Shown: in pieces, positions 25,468 through 34,601 of the stretch
Layout of the letters: each line of letters starts with the position of its first letter
Position numbering within the stretch: the first letter of the stretch is position 1
Assembly (NCBI RefSeq): GCF_024347355.1
Contig: NZ_AP025465.1
Span: 1,488,001 to 1,552,000 of the forward strand
DNA length: 64,000 nt
From: Vibrio chagasii
GTDB lineage: Bacteria; Pseudomonadota; Gammaproteobacteria; Enterobacterales; Vibrionaceae
Reading direction: 5' to 3'
Made by a program: the position numbers and the translations under genes
The notes under the pieces: model-generated
Seen by the model: the letters and a program-made list of their open reading frames with translations, nothing else
What the model was told of the DNA's origin: nothing
Databases searched by the model: none

Positions 25468-26940
25468 TTAGTGTTGTATTGGAGTAATCATTAGCTGAGC
25501 ATCGTGATAACCGAGTCGATTTAGTGCTTCAGGATCGAAATCGGTCTCAACAGTTATATCGCCCGCATAGTAGGTTTTGTGGTTGGTTAATATGTTCACG
25601 GCATCAAATGAATCGACAGAGTGCTCAGCACCGATATCGATCATCCCAGAGTATTGTGACTCGGCATTAAACTGACCAGAAACATAAGAGTAGAAGGGGC
25701 GAACACTCGCGCCAGCGGCATATTGCATGCTGCTCAGGCCATATTCGTTGATTGCCCAACTCCAGTCCCACCATTTCATCTCACCGGGAATATAACGGTG
25801 GTCCCATTGGTAGCGGATATTCGCTTGCTCTTCGCTGTTGGTGCCCATGGTAAATGTGTGAGAGAGCGTAGGGCGGTTAGTCGGGTGTGAAACCAACGCA
25901 TTACCACTGTAACGAAGAAAGCCTGTGAAGTTTACGTCGTAACTCATATTAGCTTTGATGCGATAAGGGTAAGAGATGGTAGAGCGTAAGAACTCAACTC
26001 TAAATGGTAATACTGATCGAGCAGGTACCGTTAAGATGGCTTGAAGGTCACTCGCCTTAGAGCGCTGCCCACTATTGGTATCAGCGAAATGCTGGCCTTT
26101 TTCTAACACCACTCGAACATCGGTTTTTCCAGCTTGAGGCCAGTTAAAGTCTTCGTTCATCAAGACAACATCTGCAAGGTCAAAACGATTGGTCTTATTC
26201 CACTGCGTTGATTGTAAGAAATGAAGATCGACGATGATCTGTTTAGGCTGCTCGGTCTTATTGATGGCGTAAGCTGAAAGGGTGTTAATTAGCTCTTGGT
26301 CTGTTTCTTGAACGGTACCGTATGAGAAGCCTTTCGTATCGAGCGTGTAAGCGAAGTTATCGACGGTGATTGTCGTTTTCTCATTACAACGGTCACCTGT
26401 ACAACTGCCATTACTATTTCCCTTGATCTCCCAGCCATCGTTAAGCTGATTTATCGCCATGTCTTGGCCCACATAGAGTCCGTCATCGCCACCTACCCAT
26501 GCATAACCAAGGTTGTGTGCGAGATATGCTAAAGGCCTGATGAAGTACGCATTGTCATTGACCAAGCTTCTCTGAACCCCAAGGTTACTGCTTTCTTGGA
26601 TTGCTTGCGCTGGGTAGTATGGTAACCCCGCTTCTGGTTTATTGGGGTAACACCAGGTTTTGTCACTTAACTCTCCATGCTTAATAAGCCCGTGGTAACC
26701 AGAGCCCATGATCACCCAATCATCTTTAAGACCAAAGATATCCCAAACGTTCATACGAGAAACAAGCGCAGCTTTGTGTTCCTGCGCTTCAGTATGAGTC
26801 AGTGGGCGATAGTCGGAGCGACAAACATCCTCACCGAGGTTATCCAACACGACTTGGTCTGAATAGATTTTGGCATTAACAGAATAAGACGTTAATGATG
26901 TGGCAGCGATAAAGAGCGCAGTTTTACTGACGTTGAACAT
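25468..26940 (-). CDS. Aerolysin-family beta-pore-forming toxin
   Basis: 490 residues from the ATG at 26940, which has AGGAA eight bases upstream; the ATG at 26961 has no ribosome site. Signal peptide about 1-23 (cleaved after SVNA). Similarity to Aeromonas proaerolysin is visible along the whole length: the lobe with YRPLT..EAQ, WVIMGSGYHG and WCYPNKP; SYLAH-like LAYLAHNLGYAWVGG; the receptor-binding YVGQDM; and the tryptophan-rich RYIPGEMKWWDWSW. The length also fits the protoxin. It should be secreted, activated by proteolysis and form heptameric pores in host membranes. An aerolysin-like toxin has been reported from V. splendidus. Confidence 0.92.
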   Translation of the reverse strand: MFNVSKTALFIAATSLTSYSVNAKIYSDQVVLDNLGEDVCRSDYRPLTHTEAQEHKAALVSRMNVWDIFGLKDDWVIMGSGYHGLIKHGELSDKTWCYPNKPEAGLPYYPAQAIQESSNLGVQRSLVNDNAYFIRPLAYLAHNLGYAWVGGDDGLYVGQDMAINQLNDGWEIKGNSNGSCTGDRCNEKTTITVDNFAYTLDTKGFSYGTVQETDQELINTLSAYAINKTEQPKQIIVDLHFLQSTQWNKTNRFDLADVVLMNEDFNWPQAGKTDVRVVLEKGQHFADTNSGQRSKASDLQAILTVPARSVLPFRVEFLRSTISYPYRIKANMSYDVNFTGFLRYSGNALVSHPTNRPTLSHTFTMGTNSEEQANIRYQWDHRYIPGEMKWWDWSWAINEYGLSSMQYAAGASVRPFYSYVSGQFNAESQYSGMIDIGAEHSVDSFDAVNILTNHKTYYAGDITVETDFDPEALNRLGYHDAQLMITPIQH

Positions 26941-27401
26941 TAATGAGTTCCTAATTGCCATTGTTTGGCTTTTTTATTAGATATTATTTATATGTGTTAT
27001 TTGAAGCCGAGGGCTCCTAGCGGCGTGTACTCTGTCATATAAAACGATCGCAAAAATACTGAATTGAATTGAAAAGAAATTCTCTTTAATTTCAGTTATT
27101 TTTAGTGATTAAAGTGTCATTTGATAAAGATTTTTCTCTTTATTCTCTGTCTTTTTTATTGAGCGGTGCGTACTCAGGTACGGGATACCTTTTGAGGTGT
27201 GTGTAAGGCTTTCGATGAAATGATGAAAGGTGGCGAGTTCAACAAACAGGTTGATACTGATTGTCTTGCATAGATGGTAAAGAACATAGACAAAACAGAT
27301 ACAAAAATGCAGCGATAACCCAAGGGTTGTCGCTGCATTTTCATTTATAGTGATTTGACTACCTTACTTAGAGCAGCCTTCGGTAATCGGCGAGTGTCTT
27401 C
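26941..27401. other. Intergenic region upstream of aerolysin
   Basis: 460 bases holding the aerolysin promoter and, at its far end, the elyC terminator. AT-rich from 27040 to 27160 with an imperfect inverted repeat ACTGAATT...AATTTCAGT (about 27058-27105). No Fur-like box found. No gene supported. Confidence 0.4.
27306..27342 (-). terminator. Terminator downstream of the ElyC-like gene
   Basis: Stem AAATGCAGCGA/TCGCTGCATTT with A/T tracts on both sides. Confidence 0.85.
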
Positions 27402-28163
27402 TTACGCGTCGCCTGGTTTTTCGCGTTTGCTGTTCCAACCCATAAAGTTGTAGATGTTGTATCGCGCAAACCCGATTTGTTCATGCAGAGCAAAGTCTGT
27501 TACCGCAAAGTTATACCATAATGGCAGCCATGAAGTTTGAGCTGCCATGTAATCAGCTCTCACTGGAATCACGTTCAATCCAAAGTGGTTGAAGTAGAGT
27601 TCACTACGGCGAATGTGCAGGCCAGATGAAACCAGCACAATGTTGTCGAATTGGTGATGTTTCATCAGATCGCTGGTCAGCTGCGCATTTTTCCAAGTGT
27701 TCACGCTGTTCGGCTCCTGGATAAGGTCGGCGATTGGAACACCCAGTCTAAGCAGTTGTTGCTCGTAAATTTCAGCCTCTGTGACACCGTTATTCTGAGC
27801 ATCACCACCACTGATGATTACTTTGCATGTAGTTTGCGTTTTAGCACACTCTTTATATTGGCTTGCCGTTTCACTGATTCGGCCATAAGAGAAAAAGGTG
27901 GGCTCGAACTCTTGTGTGCTTTTAATTAGCTGCGTGCCTGCACCAAGAAGAACAATCGCATTATTATCCGACCATTGGATCTCAGGCTTGCTTTCGTAAT
28001 TCGCTTGCAGGTCGTCTAGTAAATAACGAGGAATTAAACCCGTACCAATCAGCACAAATGACGATATAAGAACAAGAGATAAAAAAGTGGAAGTTGCTCG
28101 CCATTGAAGTAAGCGAGTTATGAAAACCAATAGTAGAAGAAGTAAAAGTATAATAAAGCTCAT
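27402..28163 (-). CDS. YdcF/ElyC/SanA-family envelope protein (DUF218)
   Basis: 253 residues with two N-terminal membrane helices (about 3-17 and 25-48) and a periplasmic DUF218 domain. Family blocks: AIVLLGAGTQ near 68-77, VIISGGDAQNNGVTEAE near 114-130, EPNSVNTWKNA near 149-159, and VSSGLHIRRSELYF near 180-193. Members such as ElyC act in envelope biogenesis and peptidoglycan or lipid carrier homeostasis. A single gene between the toxin region and tcyP. Assigning it to ElyC rather than SanA or YdcF is not certain. Confidence 0.82.
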   Translation of the reverse strand: MSFIILLLLLLLVFITRLLQWRATSTFLSLVLISSFVLIGTGLIPRYLLDDLQANYESKPEIQWSDNNAIVLLGAGTQLIKSTQEFEPTFFSYGRISETASQYKECAKTQTTCKVIISGGDAQNNGVTEAEIYEQQLLRLGVPIADLIQEPNSVNTWKNAQLTSDLMKHHQFDNIVLVSSGLHIRRSELYFNHFGLNVIPVRADYMAAQTSWLPLWYNFAVTDFALHEQIGFARYNIYNFMGWNSKREKPGDA

Positions 28164-28318
28164 GGTGATCCCGTTATCGAACTGGTGTCAATTTAATGCA
28201 GCATATTGAGGTGTTGAATCATATATCAATCACGGTGATACTTCATAGCTAACTCATTGTATTATTGAACAAATGCACGCTTAACATTTAAAAAGCAACT
28301 CCGGCACCAAATAGACAA

Positions 28319-28350
28319 TAAAAAACCGATGCATGGGCATCGGTTTTTTG
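28319..28350 (-). terminator. Terminator downstream of tcyP
   Basis: Stem AAAAACCGATGC/GCATCGGTTTTTT, 25 bases past the tcyP stop. Confidence 0.9.
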
Positions 28351-28374
28351 TTGATCGAGCTGTTTGAATCAGAA

Positions 28375-29748
28375 TTAAGCGTTCGCCTGTTCCAGATCTC
28401 GTTGCTTGTCTTTCTTACGTAATAGGCGACTTGTAATCGTACCGGCTGTCATCGCACCAGATACGTTAAGCGCTGTACGAGCCATATCGATAAGTGGCTC
28501 GATAGAGATAAGCAGTGCTGCAATCGTTACAGGAAGGCCCATAGCTGGAAGTACGATAAGTGCTGCGAACGTTGCACCGCCACCCACACCAGCGATACCG
28601 AAAGAGCTCACCGTGATGATTGCAATCAGAGACAGAATGAAGTTGATGTCCATTGGGTCAATACCAACCGTAGGTGCAACCATAACTGCAAGCATTGCAG
28701 GGTAGATACCCGCACAACCGTTTTGACCAATTGTTGCGCCGAAAGAGGCCGAAAGGTTAGCAATTGCTGGTGGCACGTTTAGCTTCGTGATCTGAGCTTC
28801 AACATTCAGTGGAATCGTTGCAGCAGAGCTGCGCGAAGTAAAAGCGAACGTTAGAACAGGCCAGATTTTTTGGAAGTATTCTTTCGGGTTTACGCCAACA
28901 AAAGAAACCAACACACCGTGAACCACAAACATCAATAGAATAGCAACGTAAGACGCTACGATGAAACCTAGTAGGCTTAAGATGTCAGAAGCACTTGATG
29001 TTGCGACTACTTTCGCCATTAACGCTGCGATGCCGTATGGCGTTAATGCCATGATCATCTTAACTAAGCGCATCACGATAGATTGAGCTGCTTCAACGAA
29101 CGTACGAATTGGTGACTCTAGCTCTTCTTTCTCTGCCATTACTTTACGAGCAGCAATACCCGTTAGCACACCAAAGATAACAACTGCGATGATAGATGTT
29201 GAGCGAGCGCCTGTTAGGTCTGCAAATGGGTTGGTTGGAATGAAGCTAACCAGCATTTGTGGAATTGTTAGGTCTGAAACGCTGCCAATGCGGCTTTCTA
29301 GCGTTGCGATACGTGCTGTTTCACGCGCACCTTCTGTCAAACCTTCAGCAGATAGGCCAAATGCCTGAGTTACTACAATACCAACAATCGCAGAAATCGC
29401 TGTGGTGGCTAACAACACAGAGATCGTGATGCCAGAGATTTTGCCCAGTGAACCGCCTTTCTCAAGCTTAACTACCGCCGCAATCATCGAAACTAGTACT
29501 AATGGCATGATGACCATTTTCAGTAAGCCAACGTAACCACGACCAACAATGTTTACCCAGTCTAGCGTTTCGTTAATAACAGGGTTGCCTTCACCAAATA
29601 GCAGCTGAAGACCAAGGCCGAAAGCACTACCAAAAACTAAACCTAATAGAACCAAGCGCGATAACGTGTGTTCTTTTTTCTGCTGTCCGTAGAGAAAGAA
29701 GAGGATACCAGTGAATACCGCTAAGGCAGCGATAGCTGAAAATGACAT
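28375..29748 (-). CDS. tcyP: L-cystine transporter TcyP (sodium:dicarboxylate symporter family)
   Basis: 457-residue multispanning inner-membrane symporter. DAACS-family features: TSRSSAATIPLNV (serine-rich hairpin) near 310, LSASFGATIGQNGCAGIYPAM near 335-355, and the C-terminal FGIAGVGGGATFAALIVLPAMG. Length and N-terminus match cystine-specific TcyP/YdjN rather than glutamate or C4-dicarboxylate carriers. Single gene with its own terminator. It appears to be the first backbone gene right of the accessory block. Confidence 0.9.
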   Translation of the reverse strand: MSFSAIAALAVFTGILFFLYGQQKKEHTLSRLVLLGLVFGSAFGLGLQLLFGEGNPVINETLDWVNIVGRGYVGLLKMVIMPLVLVSMIAAVVKLEKGGSLGKISGITISVLLATTAISAIVGIVVTQAFGLSAEGLTEGARETARIATLESRIGSVSDLTIPQMLVSFIPTNPFADLTGARSTSIIAVVIFGVLTGIAARKVMAEKEELESPIRTFVEAAQSIVMRLVKMIMALTPYGIAALMAKVVATSSASDILSLLGFIVASYVAILLMFVVHGVLVSFVGVNPKEYFQKIWPVLTFAFTSRSSAATIPLNVEAQITKLNVPPAIANLSASFGATIGQNGCAGIYPAMLAVMVAPTVGIDPMDINFILSLIAIITVSSFGIAGVGGGATFAALIVLPAMGLPVTIAALLISIEPLIDMARTALNVSGAMTAGTITSRLLRKKDKQRDLEQANA

Positions 29749-29933
29749 TTGTTTTCCTTATGAATTTCTTTAAATCGATAGGGCGCTTGGATATATGGGC
29801 GCAAATACTGTTAGCTACAGTAGCGACCTGTAACAAAACGTAAAATAAGGAAAAGTAATTAAATAGAACGATAGGTAATATCCACCGAATGGTATGAGTG
29901 GATATACAACATTATGGTGAATAGATGAGCTTT

Positions 29934-30629
29934 TTAGCGATATTTTGCCAATAAATTGAGCATGTCATTGGATGAGTAAATTTCGATATTTTGGAAATTA
30001 TTTTCGAACAATCGGAACAACATGGCCTGAGCGACATCTTTTGATTGGATAGGGCGTAGGTTTTTGAATTTCCCAAACATAAAAGGCGACAGAAGAGGAA
30101 ACACGCTTTGTAGCAGCTTTTCATCGGCTCTTGGTTCTTCTCGCTCGCCAACCAACGGCCCAGGGCGTGCAATGAACAGTTGCTTGAAGCCGATACGCTT
30201 TAAGTTCTGCTCCATTTGCCCTTTACACTTGAGGTAGTGCGAATAGGAATCAGTGGACGCGCCATAACTGGACACAACCGCAAGGCGTTGAACTCCAAGA
30301 AACTTCATCGACTGAGCTACGTGGCTGACCAACTCTACATCGACTTTACGCAATGCTTCTTTCGAACCTGCCTTTTTCTTGGTGGTGCCTAAGCAGATGA
30401 TCCCAAGGTTGGGTGTAGTTTTGGTATCGTCCCAACTGGTGACTTGCAGATCACTATGAATCAGCGTGTGGAGTTTTTCTGAGTGGAACTGTGAATCGAG
30501 TGCCCTTCGGGACAAAGCGTAAATGTGCTGTATCGCAGGCTCGTTGATGAGCAGGTTCATCACATGATGACCAATCAGTCCGGTAGCACCAGCCACTATG
30601 ATTGATGTCTTATCTCCAGAAATACTCAT
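29934..30629 (-). CDS. NAD(P)-binding Rossmann-fold oxidoreductase (HTATIP2/TIP30-like)
   Basis: 231 residues, atypical short-chain dehydrogenase. Nucleotide-binding GATGLIGHHV at 14-23, then LGTTKKKAGSKEALRKVD and RLAVVSSYGASTDSYSHYLKCKGQME, where the catalytic-type Ser/Tyr/Lys set appears. Matches the bacterial TIP30-like group; substrate unknown. Overlapping frame at 29912-30172 is a shadow. Solitary gene. Confidence 0.82.
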   Translation of the reverse strand: MSISGDKTSIIVAGATGLIGHHVMNLLINEPAIQHIYALSRRALDSQFHSEKLHTLIHSDLQVTSWDDTKTTPNLGIICLGTTKKKAGSKEALRKVDVELVSHVAQSMKFLGVQRLAVVSSYGASTDSYSHYLKCKGQMEQNLKRIGFKQLFIARPGPLVGEREEPRADEKLLQSVFPLLSPFMFGKFKNLRPIQSKDVAQAMLFRLFENNFQNIEIYSSNDMLNLLAKYR

Positions 30630-30780
30630 AACTATCCCTAACGTTTACGTAAGTCACTGTTTCAATCTAAACCTTCTTGTTCAATGACGAAAACTTGTTC
30701 GCTTTTAATGTGAAGGCACGTGCAAATTAAAGACGAGCCATCGGCATTAGCTATAAGAAAATAGTGTTGTGGAAACAAGA

Positions 30781-30800
30781 AAGCCCGCGTATACGGGCTT
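30781..30800 (-). terminator. Terminator downstream of the MSHA-like pilin
   Basis: Stem AAGCCCG/CGGGCTT with a TTTC-rich tail on the minus strand. Confidence 0.6.
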
Positions 30801-30849
30801 AAAGAGATCAGGCAATATAATGAACGTAATAGATTTTTAAGTTAAGAGG

Positions 30850-31335
30850 TTAACACCCGTCATAGAATTTATTGATTGTTAGATCGCCAATATTGATGAG
30901 TTGAGTTTGATCTAAGGTGTAAGATCGCGTGAATTGAACAAAACAGTTATAGCCCTTTAATTCTCTAAATTGCCTTTCTCTACCCGTGTAGACTATGAGG
31001 GTTGGGTTGAATTTCGGTCCATAGCTGAGCAACTGATAGTCATGAGTTTGCATCGCGTTTTTAATATTGTCTGAATCTAATGCAATAGCGCCCCATCTAA
31101 TCCATACATCTTGGTCTGGCAATTGAATGAGTTTTTCTTTCTCTAAGCCTTCGATGGCTGCTTTGCCCATGACTATTTCATTGGTTGCGTTAAAAGCGCC
31201 GATGAAGCCATCGAGCGTTGCTTTTGTTGCATCCGATTTGATGTTTAAAAATCGAGGTGCTGCTGCCACAGCTATAATGCCTAAAACAGCGATTACGGCG
31301 ACTAACTCGATTAATGTAAAGCCTTTGTTTTTCAT
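30850..31335 (-). CDS. Solitary type IV pilin-like protein (MSHA-type)
   Basis: 161 residues. Prepilin leader MKNKG|FTLIELVAVIAVLGII with Phe+1 and Glu+5, as required for PilD processing, followed by AAAPRFLNIKSDATKATLDGF, the pattern of MshA-type major pilins. Two Cys near the C-terminus (about 130 and 161) could form the D-region disulphide. It is alone: no pilus assembly genes flank it, so it would use machinery encoded elsewhere. Could be an orphan minor pilin or pseudopilin. Confidence 0.8.
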   Translation of the reverse strand: MKNKGFTLIELVAVIAVLGIIAVAAAPRFLNIKSDATKATLDGFIGAFNATNEIVMGKAAIEGLEKEKLIQLPDQDVWIRWGAIALDSDNIKNAMQTHDYQLLSYGPKFNPTLIVYTGRERQFRELKGYNCFVQFTRSYTLDQTQLINIGDLTINKFYDGC

Positions 31336-31571
31336 AAATACCCTTAACTATTGATGGGGTAAGTCTATCAATAAGGGGAAGGGAGTAAATAAATGAAATT
31401 TTGTTATAACTTTATGAAATATAAGGGTATTTTTACGAAGTTTAACAAGTGAACTAATACTTGAAATCTAATTGGTTTATTGGTTTTAAAGTGTACGGAT
31501 TGTCTAACTTATGAGATCTGATGATGGCGCGATGAAGTGATGCATTAATCTATTTTTAGCCTCAAAAATAA

Positions 31572-31597
31572 CAAAGCCCGTTGGGCGACGGGCTTGT
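31572..31597 (-). terminator. Terminator after the small basic membrane protein gene
   Basis: Stem AAGCCCG/CGGGCTT with a T-rich minus-strand tail (TTTGTTATTTTT). Confidence 0.7.
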
Positions 31598-31614
31598 TAC
31601 TTTCTTCGCAAAAT

Positions 31615-31872
31615 TTAGGTGAAGGACAGTGGGATTTTCCTTACCTTTTTGCTTACTTTCTTACCTGATTTATTTGGTTTTCTTTTGCTTGAGTTTGGAA
31701 TCATCGCACCTCCTAAATCATTTTTCTGAGCTTTATTTTTTTCAACCGGTTGTGTTGCTTGGTGTTGCATTTTGTAACTAACAGCGTGGGTGTTCACTGT
31801 ATGGGTACTTATCAATGGAGAGATTAACAAGCACATCATACAAAGCATAAAGGGTGCCAAAACGTAAGTCAT
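31615..31872 (-). CDS. Hypothetical small protein with N-terminal hydrophobic helix and basic tail
   Basis: 85 residues: hydrophobic helix or signal (about 4-20) followed by a polar linker and a very basic C-terminus (KRKPNKSGKKVSKKVRK). The ATG has only a modest ribosome site (GAAGAA), but a terminator follows in the right orientation and no other frame explains the region. Not a family I know; could be a small membrane or nucleic-acid/LPS-binding protein, or spurious. Confidence 0.4.
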   Translation of the reverse strand: MTYVLAPFMLCMMCLLISPLISTHTVNTHAVSYKMQHQATQPVEKNKAQKNDLGGAMIPNSSKRKPNKSGKKVSKKVRKIPLSFT

Positions 31873-32057
31873 TGATTCTTCGTTTGTGTAGCTCTAGGAG
31901 CTCAACTACGCTGTCTTTTTGATTCTCAATTTGAGAAAAAGTGGTTTTGAATTGCTTAAATTAAGAACACTCTCTGCGGTTTCTGTTACTTAGGCATAGA
32001 TACAGCTTTGCTTAACACGTAAACTGGGTCGTAATTCACATAGACCAAGGACGTGCT

Positions 32058-32669
32058 ATGAACCTCAAGCTTGATACTCTCGCTCCCACTCAGGTTTATC
32101 ACCTGATGACTCAAACCGTCGTTCCTCGCCCGATCGCGTGGGCATTGACGGAATCTTCTGATCAAGCGTACAACCTAGCGCCTTTCTCGTATTTCACGCC
32201 TGTTTCCAGCAATCCGCCGCTACTGATGTTATCGGTCGGGAAGAAGCCATCGGGAGAAATCAAAGACACCACTCGTAATGCCCATGAGACGGGTAAGCTA
32301 GTTATACATATTGCATCGTCGAGTTCAGCTGAAGTGATGACCGCGACTGCAGCTACTCTTGAGCATAATGAGTCAGAAGTAACGGCGAATGACATTGAAT
32401 TAGTTGAATTTGAGGGTTTTTCCTTACCGAGAGTGAAGCAGTGCGCTGTGGCTTTTGGTTGCACACTCTACGAGGTCAAAGAAGTCGGTGAAGTACCGCA
32501 AAGCCTTATCTTTGCTCAAGTTGAACAGGTGTATATCTCTGAAGGTGTGATCGATAAAGAGAGCGAACGCTTGAAGATTGATGCACTAGCACTTGATCCT
32601 TTATCCCGACTAGGCGGAGGCGAATATGCCACGCTGTCTAATGTCTTCTCTGTCGCTCGTCCTAAATAA
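32058..32669 (+). CDS. Flavin reductase-like domain protein
   Basis: 203 residues of the flavin reductase-like (FMN-binding split barrel) family. Typical early blocks VVPRPIAWALTES and NLAPFSYFTPVSSNPPLLMLSVG bind FMN; TGKLVIHIAS follows. Probably reduces flavin or uses FMN with an unknown partner. A short gap separates it from cobT, but without evidence of a shared role. Confidence 0.85.
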   Translation: MNLKLDTLAPTQVYHLMTQTVVPRPIAWALTESSDQAYNLAPFSYFTPVSSNPPLLMLSVGKKPSGEIKDTTRNAHETGKLVIHIASSSSAEVMTATAATLEHNESEVTANDIELVEFEGFSLPRVKQCAVAFGCTLYEVKEVGEVPQSLIFAQVEQVYISEGVIDKESERLKIDALALDPLSRLGGGEYATLSNVFSVARPK

Positions 32670-32725
32670 GCGTTAACTATTTAGCTCCAGCGGATAAGAT
32701 CGTTAAAACCCGTTCCTCAATCTAA

Positions 32726-33769
32726 GTGCCACATAATTTTATGTTAGATACAAAATACTCGCAGTACATCCAACATCGTATTGACCAAAAAACTAAGCCG
32801 CTTGGCGCATTGGGCTTACTCGAAAAAGTTGCCTTTCAATTAGCATTAATTCAGAGCCAAGGACAAGAGTCGGCGGCCGAACATATTGAATTAAATAAAC
32901 CGCGTATCATCATTTTTGCAGGTGATCATGGTGTTGCTGATGAAGGCGTGAGTATTGCCCCGAGTGCCGTCACACAGCAGATGGTATTGAACTTCTTAAA
33001 CGGCGGCGCAGCGATTAACTGTTTTTGTGCTGTGAACCACATCGATATTACGGTGGTCGACACAGGAATATTGTTACCAATCGAATCTGATAACCCAATG
33101 TTGATCTCCCAGCGTTTGGGTACACGAACCAATAACTTTGCCAATGAAGCCGCAATGAGCTTAGAAACGGTAGAACGTGGGATTGAATTGGGCGCAGAGC
33201 TTGTATCTAGAACCATTTCGAATGGCACCAATATCATCATGTTTGGCGAAATGGGCATCGGTAATACCAGCAGCGCTTCAGCGATTTTGAGTGCACTAGC
33301 AAACCGTACTGCAGATGAGTGTGTTGGTCTAGGCACTGGTATCAATAACGAGCAGTTAGCAAGAAAAGTCGCGGTGGTTGAACAGGGCGTAGCTCGCTGC
33401 AAAGGACTCGACCCTAAATCGATTTTGACCCAAGTCGGCGGTTATGAAATCGTTCAAATGGTCGGTGCTTTCCTTGGTGCTTATCAAAACCGGACTCCAG
33501 TATTGGTCGATGGTTTTATCGTGTCAGTCGCTGCGTATGTCGCGACCTTAATTGAACCGAATTGCCGTGACTACATGATCTTTGCGCATCGCTCTGAAGA
33601 GTCAGGTCACAAAATCTTATTAGAGCTGCTCGACGCTGAGCCACTGCTTGACCTTGGCTTGAGATTAGGCGAGGGCACGGGCGCAGCTTTAGCTATGCCA
33701 ATCATCCGAGCGGCAGCGGAGTTCTATAACAGCATGGCGAGCTTCGAGAGCGCTGGAGTCACAGTTTAA
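32726..33769 (+). CDS. cobT: Nicotinate-nucleotide--dimethylbenzimidazole phosphoribosyltransferase
   Basis: Makes alpha-ribazole phosphate from dimethylbenzimidazole and nicotinate mononucleotide for the lower ligand of cobalamin. 347 residues from a GTG at 32726; an ATG at 32741 would give 342, and neither has a strong ribosome site. Family motifs: [12 protein letters not shown] near 22-33, [13 protein letters not shown] near 66-78, [13 protein letters not shown] near 170-182, and the catalytic-Glu region [13 protein letters not shown] near 315-327. First gene of cobT-cobS-cobU-cobC; the stop overlaps the cobS start. Confidence 0.94.
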   Translation: MPHNFMLDTKYSQYIQHRIDQKTKPLGALGLLEKVAFQLALIQSQGQESAAEHIELNKPRIIIFAGDHGVADEGVSIAPSAVTQQMVLNFLNGGAAINCFCAVNHIDITVVDTGILLPIESDNPMLISQRLGTRTNNFANEAAMSLETVERGIELGAELVSRTISNGTNIIMFGEMGIGNTSSASAILSALANRTADECVGLGTGINNEQLARKVAVVEQGVARCKGLDPKSILTQVGGYEIVQMVGAFLGAYQNRTPVLVDGFIVSVAAYVATLIEPNCRDYMIFAHRSEESGHKILLELLDAEPLLDLGLRLGEGTGAALAMPIIRAAAEFYNSMASFESAGVTV

Positions 33770-34575
33770 TGAGTGATTTTCTGGACAGATCTTGGAAAGA
33801 TCGTGCTGCGTATCAATGGGGGCTGTTTTCGTTGGCAATGGGCTTTTTTTCTCGCTTGCCGATGCCGAAGAATACGCCTTATTCAGAAGAGCGTATGAAC
33901 CGTTCTGGTCGCTACTTTTCAACAGTTGGTTTGTTGCTGGGTGTCTTGTGCGGCGGTTTGTTTCTGTTGCTTGATACTGTGTTACCGAGCTCGATTGCCA
34001 TCTTTTTGATGATGAGTTTTAGCTTAATGCTCACTGGCGCTTTCCATGAGGACGGTTTGACCGACATGGCGGATGGCATCGGTGGTGGTATGACATTGGA
34101 ACGTCGTTTGACCATCATGAAAGACAGCCGCATCGGTACATACGGTGCGTCTGCGCTGATCATGGCTTTGCTTGGTAAGTGGGTTCTGCTCAATGAACTC
34201 GTGAGTATGACTGGATTGTTTATGGTCATCGTGACGAGCTACACCTTTAGCCGAGCGATTGCGGCCTCCCTTATTTATGACATGCCTTATGTTAGCGACT
34301 TGGATACGAGCAAGAGTAAGCCTTTAGCCAACAAACAAACCAAGGGGGAGCTTGTCTGCCTTATGTTGGTTGGCCTGTTGCCAAGCTTGTGGTTTGGGTT
34401 AGCGTTTACGTGTGTTTTAGCTGTGATTGCTTACCTGTTTAGAGTGGGCTTCAAAAAGTGGTTAATTGCACGCATTGGTGGCTTTACTGGTGACTGTTTG
34501 GGCGCGGCTCAACAGTTGATGGAACTGCTGATTTACGTTGTGTTTACCGCTGCGTTTTATAACGGCTTTATGTAA
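33769..34575 (+). CDS. cobS: Adenosylcobinamide-GDP ribazoletransferase (cobalamin synthase)
   Basis: Inner-membrane enzyme joining adenosylcobinamide-GDP to alpha-ribazole (phosphate), the last assembly step of cobalamin. 268 residues, several membrane helices, with the conserved acidic loop HEDGLTDMADGIGGG near 88-102. Its ATG shares a base with the cobT stop (TAATG). Confidence 0.93.
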   Translation: MSDFLDRSWKDRAAYQWGLFSLAMGFFSRLPMPKNTPYSEERMNRSGRYFSTVGLLLGVLCGGLFLLLDTVLPSSIAIFLMMSFSLMLTGAFHEDGLTDMADGIGGGMTLERRLTIMKDSRIGTYGASALIMALLGKWVLLNELVSMTGLFMVIVTSYTFSRAIAASLIYDMPYVSDLDTSKSKPLANKQTKGELVCLMLVGLLPSLWFGLAFTCVLAVIAYLFRVGFKKWLIARIGGFTGDCLGAAQQLMELLIYVVFTAAFYNGFM

Positions 34576-34601
34576 CTCATTCAGGATTTTAGAGGCAACA
34601 C

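Noticed and set aside
27170..27300. Frame ending AFDEMMKGGEFNKQV that looks like the tail of a dehydrogenase gene
   Set aside because: It is cut by an upstream in-frame stop and is too short to call a remnant.
33689..34229. Open frames on the strand opposite cobS
   Set aside because: They are shadows of well-supported cobS.
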